Shown here piece after piece: positions 18,101 through 25,978 of a DNA stretch of 43,126 nt (positions within the stretch are counted from its first letter, which is position 1; every line of letters starts with the position of its first letter). The notes beneath the pieces were generated by a model, which ran no database searches, was not told the DNA's origin, and saw nothing but the letters and a program-made list of their open reading frames with translations. The DNA is from a virus: positions 1-43,126 of the IMG/VR virus record IMGVR_UViG_3300043411_000733. One strand, given 5' to 3'. The translations under genes and the position numbers were made by a program.

Positions 18101-21100
18101 GAAGCGATAGTAAATAATAGGACATTTTGGCTTAGATACAGTTTGAGTGGGACAGTAGTAACATTATACTTATTGCAATCTTTTAATATCGGATCGTTGA
18201 AAAACGGATTATTTTTAGAAGATGTTGGTACAGACAGATATACAACACAATCATTCTCTATTCTTTTAGGTACAGATTTATATACTCATACATCTGGTTT
18301 AATACCAGTATTGTCATTTTCTCCTACTCCTGCACCAAATACTATTGAGTATTTGGCAGCTACAGGAGAATTAAAATTTGCTTCAGACATTATAGATAAT
18401 TTTTCTGATGTGGATGTAATCCAGAAGGAAGAATTTTTACCTGCCACTTATATAGCAGTGGGAAATGCTGAAGTATCAGTAGATGGACAGTTAAACATAT
18501 CTTCTGGTGATTTATTAGCCAATCAAGGAATTGAAGTATATTTTTCAGAACGATATATTGTACAGAATAGATTAGATGTAACCGTATCCCCTATCAGTGG
18601 ATCGGTTGGATTTAGAAAACCTTTGAGACAAGGTCAAATAGTACAAGCAGCCTATTTTCCAGCCACGACTTCTGGTGATGTGAAATTAGATGATAACGGA
18701 AATGTAATTACTATAGTAGAATATCTGCCTATATTTGTTTCATTAGAAGTAGCTTCTAGACAAAGTGCTAGAATTTATAATTTTAATCCGACAAGTAAAA
18801 CGATAGATTCTGCTTCTTCTGTTGTTGTTTATGTTGGCGCAAAAAGGCAGAATTTTGCTAATAATGAAGATTATATTATATCTGAAAATAGTATAATTTT
18901 TAATTATGATATTCCTTTAAGCTCAACAGTGAAGATTAGCTATGCGGTATTGAATTGTTTTGGTGGTGAAACTACATTTGAAGTTTCTACAAAACCTGTA
19001 TACAGGAAACCATTTTACTTAGAGAAAAATCAGAATCTGTTTGATCTACATACAGATAGAACATCTGAATTTACTATCGGAAAGTTATTAAATATTGGAA
19101 CCGATATATTCTATATTAAATCAGTTTCTTATAATGCCAGCACAGATATTACACAGGTTGGTATATATCCAACACCTATACAAGAGTCTGGATCAAAAAC
19201 TCCAGGTAAACCAGTAAATAATAGAATTTCGTCGAAAACCTTGGCTACTATTGTAGATACTATTCCTGTGGTTGGTAACGATAGTTTTTGGTTTAATATC
19301 TCAGATACTTTTGATCCTATTAGAAAAAATCAAACAACGATCAGGATTCATAACCCTAATTTATTTTTCGCAAAAGAAAATCATTTATTAGAAATAAATG
19401 GAGTCCCTTATCTAGTAAAATCTGCTACGGTAGTTGATAGTAAATTTACAGATATTGATATTACATCACTTACTATCCAAGAAACATTAACAGGTACTAT
19501 TAGACTTTCTGTAAGACCCATTTTTGATGATAACTCGACAGTTATCAAAAACTATTTTCCTATATTTAATGAAGATCCCTATAATTTGATTTATTATAAT
19601 CATTCCGATTTTATAGGAAAAGTTTTAAAACCTGGGATAGATTATAGAATTGACATTAATAGCGGTACTTTAGAAATAATTAATAATGATTATGTAATAA
19701 CGTCTGGTATGTCATTTAGATCTTCTTATACCAAAATAGAAGTACAGGGTCCAATAGATTTTGGTGGGTCTATTTTATATCCGAGATACCGAGCTAAGTA
19801 TAGCCAATACAGTATCCCATCAGAAATGTCGCCCGCAGTATTAGGACTTTCTTTAAATTTTAAAGGTTCTATTTACTATCCAGATTCTTATTTTGTAGCA
19901 GTTAAGCAAATCGATTCTTTATCCGCTTCTATTGAAGCAGAAGTACTTTCACAAAATGCAGAACAAGAAAATAATTTTATTGCTCCTATTACAAATAGTC
20001 AGTCTGGAGTATTAGGTAATGACACTCTTCCTGTAGTATTGATAAAAGATAGAGTGGCAAGAAATAATTTATTTTTATTAAATGACTTGATAAATTCATT
20101 TGATCAAGTCATAGAAATGATGAATTGTACATTCATAGGAAATAGTAGCGGGTACTTTAATTTCTTTTTAGGTTCAGGAAATAAATATACTCCTCCAGGA
20201 TATCAAAATGATATCACAGGGGAATTAAATAATAGAAATTTATGGACTGAATCTTATGATAGTCAGATTTCAAAAACTCTAGGAATTAATATACATACAA
20301 ATACTGATGATTTTCTATATCAGTCTGATGGATCATTAAATCTGATATCAGGAAAATTAGTAGGTAATGCGATAACTACTTCAGGGTATGAACTAATTAA
20401 GAATAATCAGAAAATTAGAAATGATATGGATGATATTATTGTAGATGGTAGGACAAGACCTATAGTGAGTTATCAGTTAGGTGTTAGAGTATATCTTACA
20501 CAAGCTATTTTTACATATATTGCTCTGTCTAATCTCTCAAGATTTTTTACAAAAAAAGGAACGTTTTATACAACTACTGCTCCTGGTATTGGAGAACCTT
20601 ATCCTGGTTTTTACACCTACGGTAGAAACATAGACGGAACTTTGCAAAGTACTAACCAAATGGTTATTGGGTCTGTTTCTAATAATGCAGTAGGAAATGT
20701 TAATTTCTTACAAAATTTAAGTATCTCAAAGAGGTATCCAAGATATAGAATTTATAGTTATAGTACTTTGGGATATCCTGTAATGTCTTTATATACAGAT
20801 GGTAAACCGTCTGTTATAGTATCGGCAGTAATTTTAGAGCAATTTCCTGTAGATTTTAATGGAACTATAAATACTTCTCAGTTTTTATCTTTAGGTGGAA
20901 CGATACCTGATATAGTTACAGGTCTTACAGATATATCTCTGCCAGGATTTAAAGTTGGAGATCCCATATTCATTGGAAACAAAAATATTGTAAGCCAAAT
21001 ATTTGACACAAATTTTCCTTATATCTTAAATGGAGAAGTAAAATATGCTCCTGTCTTTATAGATTCTATAATACTAGGATGTATTATTACATTTAAGGAT

Positions 21101-24100
21101 GTGGACGGAAATATGATAGGTGATGCAAGCAGATTAGTAGTTCAAGATACTACGTCTTATATAAATATCTCCTTGGCTCAAGGAGATACTATTTTAAGTG
21201 GTTCTTCTACTAATTCTGTAATAGCCCTATCAGATCCACCGACTTCTGATGAAATTGAAAATGTTTTATCGTTATCTCCTTCTTATAATATAGGATCTGA
21301 TGTAGGCATAAATATGGAAACAGGTGATATTATAGATATCACTAAATCCTCTTATGAAGATGGATCATTATTTCCACTTAAAGAACTTACAGGTCAGAAT
21401 CCCCCAACACCATTACAAGATTTGGAAGGAACCTATTTTTGTGCAGATACTCGTTCAATTCCTATTGTATTTCCTTCTTTATTAGGAGAAGATAAAAATG
21501 ATTCTGGAGACTATACTTATCCTTATATTGATAGCGGCTATTATGAGAAAAAGTCTTTAAGAGATTTACATAATTATCTCATAAATCTTGGAGGAGATAG
21601 TTTTCTACCTGATGCTTTATATCCATTTGAAATTAATGGATCAGGAACCATTGATAGTTTAAAAAGGTTTCAGACCTCTGAAAATTTATTACCTGTTCCT
21701 GGACCCTATGTAGCAGGATCTTCTCTAGCCAATGCAAGACCTTTTGATATTGTTTTATTCAGAATAGGGGGAACCTCAACTGTACCTTCTGGTATGCAGG
21801 GAATAAATACTGTAGGAGATGTTTTTGAGGATTCTGGATCTTATTATTTAAGACAACCAAAATTTGTTACACCTACATTAGAAGGAACAAGAATAAGATA
21901 TATTGCCGAAAACGTTATGAGTTGGTTTGGCTTAACTATAGAGGATGATGGTGTAAACACGACTCTTACAATAAATAACACATCACTACTTTATTTTAAT
22001 GATGGGACAGTAGGAAATCAGGGTGGATTAAATAATATACTAGACCATGCTTTAAATCCGTTTGGTGCAAATGAAAATACTGTAAAATTTAGAATTGTGC
22101 ATCCTATTTCTGGATTAATAACACAGGAAATAGAAATCACAGGTGATGCCACACTTGGACAGGGAAGAGTTACAAGTGGATTAGGGACAGTAAATTTTCT
22201 CACAGCCCCTGTGATCTCACAATTCTCTGTAGTAATTCCCGCTACAGGTTTTGTAGATCCTAGTATTTATAGCGGATCTTTTCCAGGAACAATAGGGCCA
22301 TTTAATTTTACAGTAAATATTGACACGTATACATTAGGTATTTCTGGATTAGCAGCAAATAAAGGATCTTTCACTGGCTCTATAGATAATAATAGACTAT
22401 CTTTTAGAGAGAAATATGATCTTAGACAAAGTACAATAGAAGGCACGGCAACATTTGGTGGTTCATTGATTGAATCAACTTTAGATATAAAAACAGTTAC
22501 GGGAAAATACAGTGAAGACATTACAGTAAATGATTCCACTGTCGTTAACGGGGCTGCTCCTTTTACGTTCCTTGAAAAAGGAAGCTTTACTGTAGCTTCG
22601 TCGTCAGGTGCTGGGGATGAGAGTAGTTATTTAGATGTTCCTTCATTTGAAGGTTTTGCAAATATCGCTGTAAATGGATCATGTGATTTTTCTGTATTAA
22701 CGTCGAGTAACAATAATAAAACATCTATTATATTAGATGGTGAAGGAACATGTGAGGGGACTACATTACAAGATCATCAATTAGTAGTATTAAACGTTAA
22801 CAACGGCCAGACGGCGTTTGTAGAAACAGGAGATATTCTTGTAATAACAGAGTCTTCAGATGCTACTATAGATGGGGGTGCCGCGCCTACCTTTACGGGT
22901 ACAGCCAGTGTAAAATGCGGTACTTATCTGGTACGAAGTAATATAGTAAGTGATGATTTTGGGTCAAATCCAAAATTTAGAAAATTAATAGTAGATTCTA
23001 AATTTGGTTTGAGTACAGGATGGGTAAATAGTATATTCCCTCAAATCGTATCCTTTTCTGAAGGATTAGGGGAAATAACTATTAATACTCTTAATCCATT
23101 TGGATCACCCTCTATTATAGATTCTCCTACAGGTCATGCTTTTCCTACAGCAGTGGGAAGTAGAATTTATATCCTTCTAAACTTACAAAATATGGTGGCA
23201 CCCACCACCAATATTCTATTCTCTCAGTCTATTTATAGTGCTGAATATACTGGAATCTCAGGTAATACCTTTCAAGGGTTATTTGATTGGAGAGATGGAG
23301 AAGGAACAGTAATTTCAGCGGCTAGCTTCTATGCTTCTTTATCAGCAGGATTACAAGTTTCAGGAATGGTTTATCTACCTATTCAAATGGAAAATAAGTT
23401 GGGATTACCTGATAGAGAAGTTGTGGGTATTAATGACGCCAACGCTGTTTACGGATTTCATGCTTTGACTTATACAGGTATTAATGGAACAGTTATATTT
23501 CAAGCTTCTTTATCTGAAATAACTGTATTTCCTCCAGGAGTATCTGAAATAGGAGTAAAAGCAAAAACGAAAGTGTCATCTACGACACATATACCTTATG
23601 AATCTCCTGTTTATGATAATGTACCTGGACTACTGGATTTGAGTCAGTTAGATTCATCTCAATGGGATACGTTACATAATCCATCATTAGTTTTGCCTAG
23701 CACATTAAGTATTCAGTGTATTCTTCCTATTGATTCTATTGCTACAAGAAATGGCTCTACTGAAGGATTTAGAGCTAAAGCCGCCATTTATTTAGAGCCT
23801 TCTCTTCCTATCTTTCCTTATAATATCTCCATAGGTTATCCTCACGTTGTAGATAATAGTCATTTATTGATTTTGTCTGATATTAATATGAAGGATTCTT
23901 CGTCTTACAATGTATCTTCTCCAGGATCTACAGACTATGTAAAGTTTGAAATTCGTAGAGCGAGAAGATTTTATAATGACTTGTCAGATTTATCACCACA
24001 ATCAGTGTTGAGATCTTGTTTTGAAATAAGAAGAGGGACTATTACAGGTTATTCACAAGATAATTTGCAACGAGGCGTTCTTTTAACATCTGGTACACAG

Positions 24101-25423
24101 TTTGGTGATTTTGACCATCCTTTATCATTGGTTAATGATGGTGATTTATTGCGTTTATTAGATTCTAATGGGAATTTAATAGAATCTGTTGAAATTTTAT
24201 CTGTAAAAGATGCCACAACTTTAATACTTGCATCTCCTGGTATTATTGGTGTTCCAAATCCTATAGGATTTAGTTTTCAGATTTATAAAAAAGGACACTT
24301 AATACCACATGAGCAATCTTTTGATGTAATGTTGGAAAATACTACAGAGGAAGTTTTTCAGTCGCTTGCTGATTTTGAAAATGAAGAAGGAGCATATGTA
24401 GAGTTCGTCACAGATTATGAAAACAGTATAAATATTCTTAAAGATACTACTGTTACAGGAATAGGTATTAATTCCTTTGTGTCAAAAGGGATACAAGTTG
24501 GAGATTATTTAGTAGTAGATCCTCAAAGTAATATTTTATTTACTGGAAATCCTGTTCCTCCAGAAAAAGGAAGTGTACCAGAGGGAGATACAGGAGTCAT
24601 AAACAGAACTGGATTTGTTGCAGGATCTGCTTCCAATCTTGATGATAATAGAGGAATTTATAAAGTACTACAGGTAAACAATGATAATTTAGTAGTATCC
24701 CCAGAAACAATATTTACAGGTACTAATCTGTTAGATGTCATTTTTGAGGAATCTACAGTTGATGCCTATGTAGTCTATCCTACCATTAATGATTCTGGGT
24801 TATCTGTTTCTGGAAAAGAAGGGCAAAATGATTTAAGACCTACAGAATATAGAGATATGTCGGGGTCATATTCTTCTAATAATTATTCGATAGCACCATT
24901 TACATATAAAATTGTTAGACCTACAGGTATAGTATCTGATGAAACATTACAGTTAATACTTACCCAAAGAGAAAGAATAAAATCATTTATTCAAGTAATT
25001 AGTACAGATCTAAAGTTAGGGTATCGATATTGGGATTTACAAGAAGAAGAATATTTGACTAATTTTGAAGAAGGTCTGCCTATACAGATAGGTACACAAG
25101 AAGAAATTCTAGGATTAATTAATATAACACCTTATTTAAATAGTTCTACTTGTTTATCTTTATTAGATAGACGCTACTGGATTAAAGATATGACCTTGGA
25201 AGGTTTTTATTCAGATTTCGCGGCTGGTGTAGGTTTACCTGTTTTATATGATAGAATCTTGTCAGCGATAAATAATGAGGAACCTTTGAGGACTAATCGA
25301 CAGGCTTGGATTAACTATCGTATCTCAAAACCGTCTGGTACTATCCGACAGTTAAATAGTTTAATGGATAACAGGGAAACTATTCAAATACAAAGAAGAA
25401 ATCAGATTAAAGTAAGACGTTGA
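15173..25423 (+). CDS. Giant virion structural protein (3416 aa)
   Basis: A single uninterrupted frame of 10.25 kb, the largest gene here. The protein is predominantly beta-structured: rich in Ser, Asn, Gly, Ile and Thr, with many short domains ending in phrases such as TGELKFASD, SGSVGFRKPL and SGTLEIINNDY, which in phage tail proteins mark strand-rich modules. Residues about 2240-2560 (FNFTVNIDTYTLG and following) look like consecutive beta-sandwich units. The C-terminal 200 residues are more helical and end in a very basic QIQRRNQIKVRR. No enzyme motif, signal peptide or long coiled coil was found. It follows the spike-linked small gene by 7 bp with a poor ribosome site. Its place among baseplate genes suggests a baseplate, tail-fibre or tail-decoration protein; which one cannot be decided from sequence. 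Confidence 0.85.
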   Translation: MANVYFDSARKAFNQSSTRCNSLVPEDWKLLPTSYNYYSPTAVFSVCEEIYRSSVINTEYTPEYTCWSLCNSDLLSSSLYTYDSATCSIPTGTYEVQDGLSTKSDGSNFIFISDINKRTVEEILSINIRRGDNNLLVILGTSDVSVDTYNNRIFILDTVNSQQLGVVLGNPPCISSLRGDTVEEVSYRIKDINFSWSKNDSNRKRIEWNNQTQKWDTLKGSIINNLGELKVGTTFNLKMIPQATIHSFLEGDTSYSQFKVGVDFGDSSILLNEPNGIYVISDDEVDTFDFSLHPTAVAALSVPSGLLFFEDSFSETNTGLSVFQDRPRFGESTGIIGRMVKAIANDYFISPIPFPGEYPVIRFGSRKQLIPRPYFSDADLTSAIINPGEVGFSLSSGKIKFNLSDLQKSDPSHPDFEKSFLLEDIFYDGVQLNNNPCNLRSPTRLLDSSGTPSSLSSSDLFIPDASLYFDSGTSGVYHVLDKTGSIPNSGVPTAMAGGDNLGDISTGLIRSLGNEYLLFIKSKAFLVTVVNHDTDIPTSSNIPSGTVYVSLQKSTYGSRVRFSSVDLQKYNGEIPLFSQPVFSFYSSKRILDFCVSNKNQHTINFLDLSAIDFNLDGISYSWTPTQLQMTLQDVVTSLNTLIGLPIVSLFRNHILISTLNNLEFSPESYNSSFIGFNPLYFYDLILGKECGCDTGLSIEFLKDFQNNLDFYRTKEYNTLLTQKIIDTNITMLNSTPLRDREGLDYDIFYSVSDGVESRELTNFLDIHYDFSNLRLRWLNTKTELGIITELISYLKLQSTQLTEFSFLNILGNYLEISNGSNFTNLIQGIDFEYLSGGITGTILFIENISPIVSQGQRGYINSNTNIFTDLSGIDFVLEGIQDDNFLILDEDAYLITNVSSSQLILEGTASDIYRGAWKVLNYSQASYDPALLVDVVWQDFQHLPEEPFNINVLSPCGIMPLSVIDQLNNRLSCYISEAIVNNRTFWLRYSLSGTVVTLYLLQSFNIGSLKNGLFLEDVGTDRYTTQSFSILLGTDLYTHTSGLIPVLSFSPTPAPNTIEYLAATGELKFASDIIDNFSDVDVIQKEEFLPATYIAVGNAEVSVDGQLNISSGDLLANQGIEVYFSERYIVQNRLDVTVSPISGSVGFRKPLRQGQIVQAAYFPATTSGDVKLDDNGNVITIVEYLPIFVSLEVASRQSARIYNFNPTSKTIDSASSVVVYVGAKRQNFANNEDYIISENSIIFNYDIPLSSTVKISYAVLNCFGGETTFEVSTKPVYRKPFYLEKNQNLFDLHTDRTSEFTIGKLLNIGTDIFYIKSVSYNASTDITQVGIYPTPIQESGSKTPGKPVNNRISSKTLATIVDTIPVVGNDSFWFNISDTFDPIRKNQTTIRIHNPNLFFAKENHLLEINGVPYLVKSATVVDSKFTDIDITSLTIQETLTGTIRLSVRPIFDDNSTVIKNYFPIFNEDPYNLIYYNHSDFIGKVLKPGIDYRIDINSGTLEIINNDYVITSGMSFRSSYTKIEVQGPIDFGGSILYPRYRAKYSQYSIPSEMSPAVLGLSLNFKGSIYYPDSYFVAVKQIDSLSASIEAEVLSQNAEQENNFIAPITNSQSGVLGNDTLPVVLIKDRVARNNLFLLNDLINSFDQVIEMMNCTFIGNSSGYFNFFLGSGNKYTPPGYQNDITGELNNRNLWTESYDSQISKTLGINIHTNTDDFLYQSDGSLNLISGKLVGNAITTSGYELIKNNQKIRNDMDDIIVDGRTRPIVSYQLGVRVYLTQAIFTYIALSNLSRFFTKKGTFYTTTAPGIGEPYPGFYTYGRNIDGTLQSTNQMVIGSVSNNAVGNVNFLQNLSISKRYPRYRIYSYSTLGYPVMSLYTDGKPSVIVSAVILEQFPVDFNGTINTSQFLSLGGTIPDIVTGLTDISLPGFKVGDPIFIGNKNIVSQIFDTNFPYILNGEVKYAPVFIDSIILGCIITFKDVDGNMIGDASRLVVQDTTSYINISLAQGDTILSGSSTNSVIALSDPPTSDEIENVLSLSPSYNIGSDVGINMETGDIIDITKSSYEDGSLFPLKELTGQNPPTPLQDLEGTYFCADTRSIPIVFPSLLGEDKNDSGDYTYPYIDSGYYEKKSLRDLHNYLINLGGDSFLPDALYPFEINGSGTIDSLKRFQTSENLLPVPGPYVAGSSLANARPFDIVLFRIGGTSTVPSGMQGINTVGDVFEDSGSYYLRQPKFVTPTLEGTRIRYIAENVMSWFGLTIEDDGVNTTLTINNTSLLYFNDGTVGNQGGLNNILDHALNPFGANENTVKFRIVHPISGLITQEIEITGDATLGQGRVTSGLGTVNFLTAPVISQFSVVIPATGFVDPSIYSGSFPGTIGPFNFTVNIDTYTLGISGLAANKGSFTGSIDNNRLSFREKYDLRQSTIEGTATFGGSLIESTLDIKTVTGKYSEDITVNDSTVVNGAAPFTFLEKGSFTVASSSGAGDESSYLDVPSFEGFANIAVNGSCDFSVLTSSNNNKTSIILDGEGTCEGTTLQDHQLVVLNVNNGQTAFVETGDILVITESSDATIDGGAAPTFTGTASVKCGTYLVRSNIVSDDFGSNPKFRKLIVDSKFGLSTGWVNSIFPQIVSFSEGLGEITINTLNPFGSPSIIDSPTGHAFPTAVGSRIYILLNLQNMVAPTTNILFSQSIYSAEYTGISGNTFQGLFDWRDGEGTVISAASFYASLSAGLQVSGMVYLPIQMENKLGLPDREVVGINDANAVYGFHALTYTGINGTVIFQASLSEITVFPPGVSEIGVKAKTKVSSTTHIPYESPVYDNVPGLLDLSQLDSSQWDTLHNPSLVLPSTLSIQCILPIDSIATRNGSTEGFRAKAAIYLEPSLPIFPYNISIGYPHVVDNSHLLILSDINMKDSSSYNVSSPGSTDYVKFEIRRARRFYNDLSDLSPQSVLRSCFEIRRGTITGYSQDNLQRGVLLTSGTQFGDFDHPLSLVNDGDLLRLLDSNGNLIESVEILSVKDATTLILASPGIIGVPNPIGFSFQIYKKGHLIPHEQSFDVMLENTTEEVFQSLADFENEEGAYVEFVTDYENSINILKDTTVTGIGINSFVSKGIQVGDYLVVDPQSNILFTGNPVPPEKGSVPEGDTGVINRTGFVAGSASNLDDNRGIYKVLQVNNDNLVVSPETIFTGTNLLDVIFEESTVDAYVVYPTINDSGLSVSGKEGQNDLRPTEYRDMSGSYSSNNYSIAPFTYKIVRPTGIVSDETLQLILTQRERIKSFIQVISTDLKLGYRYWDLQEEEYLTNFEEGLPIQIGTQEEILGLINITPYLNSSTCLSLLDRRYWIKDMTLEGFYSDFAAGVGLPVLYDRILSAINNEEPLRTNRQAWINYRISKPSGTIRQLNSLMDNRETIQIQRRNQIKVRR

Positions 25424-25534
25424 TAGTCTTAATTATCTTATAATTTCGTTGTAATGAGGCAATGTTTTTGTGGGCAGGCGGCACAAAATGTAAATGTTAA
25501 ATTAAATTTAATTCTTTGATTACTTGAGGTCTTT

Positions 25535-25924
25535 ATGTCAGAAGCCAATTTAGCAGTTGATATTAATAAACTACCTGTAGTGAACGATGTAGACGACGTT
25601 AATTATGCTGAAGTAAAGGAAACTAGCGGCGTGACTCATAAAAAAGCTTTCGCATCTGTATTAAATCGTCTAAGTCAAGGTCAAGCATCTAATACAGATG
25701 CATTAGACAAGAGTTTAAAGGAGAATTTAGATTGTGTTTCTGACTGTCTAAATAAATGGAAAGAGGGAGAGGAAACATTAGTGGATCTTATGGATCTTCT
25801 TCCAAAAAAAGAAATAAACCAGTTGAGATCTGCTATAATGGGAATGATGGATGAGGATATTAGAAATATTGAATTGTTAAGAATTCAAAAAGAGAGATTA
25901 AAGAGAGGCGGTAAAGTAGCATAA
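25535..25924 (+). CDS. Small helical protein of unknown function
   Basis: A 129-residue, highly charged and mostly helical protein with a good GAGG site before its ATG. About 28 N-terminal residues are acidic and probably disordered (KLPVVNDVDDVNYAEVKE); the rest forms helices with two cysteines in DCVSDCLNKW near residue 68 and a basic end, RIQKERLKRGGKV. No family is recognised. It is isolated by a 110-bp spacer upstream and a strong terminator that overlaps its last codons, so it may be expressed at a level different from its large neighbours. In size and position it could be an assembly chaperone or minor virion protein, but nothing in the sequence proves this. The spacer at 25424-25534 holds an A+T-rich stretch with a 14-bp palindrome (25500-25513) and no gene. 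Confidence 0.8.
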   Translation: MSEANLAVDINKLPVVNDVDDVNYAEVKETSGVTHKKAFASVLNRLSQGQASNTDALDKSLKENLDCVSDCLNKWKEGEETLVDLMDLLPKKEINQLRSAIMGMMDEDIRNIELLRIQKERLKRGGKVA

Positions 25925-25950
25925 TACTTTTCTGCCTCTTACTATTTTTT
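25904..25950 (+). terminator. Strong Rho-independent terminator overlapping a stop codon
   Basis: A 15-position stem (25904-25918 against 25925-25939), broken by one T-T mismatch and one G-T pair, closes the six-base loop GCATAA. Six T follow at 25945-25950. The loop contains the last Ala codon and the TAA stop of the 129-residue gene. This is the clearest terminator in the window and splits the plus-strand structural block. The next gene starts 28 bp after the T run, so a promoter or read-through must serve it; the TATACTATACT that follows is suggestive of a -10 element, but no matching -35 is convincing. Confidence 0.85.
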
Positions 25951-25978
25951 ATACTATACTAAGTTTTAAGGATACTAA

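Noticed and set aside
25500-25513. AATTAAATTTAATT palindrome as an operator.
   Set aside because: Made only of A and T in an A+T-rich spacer; such palindromes arise by chance, and no second copy was noticed.
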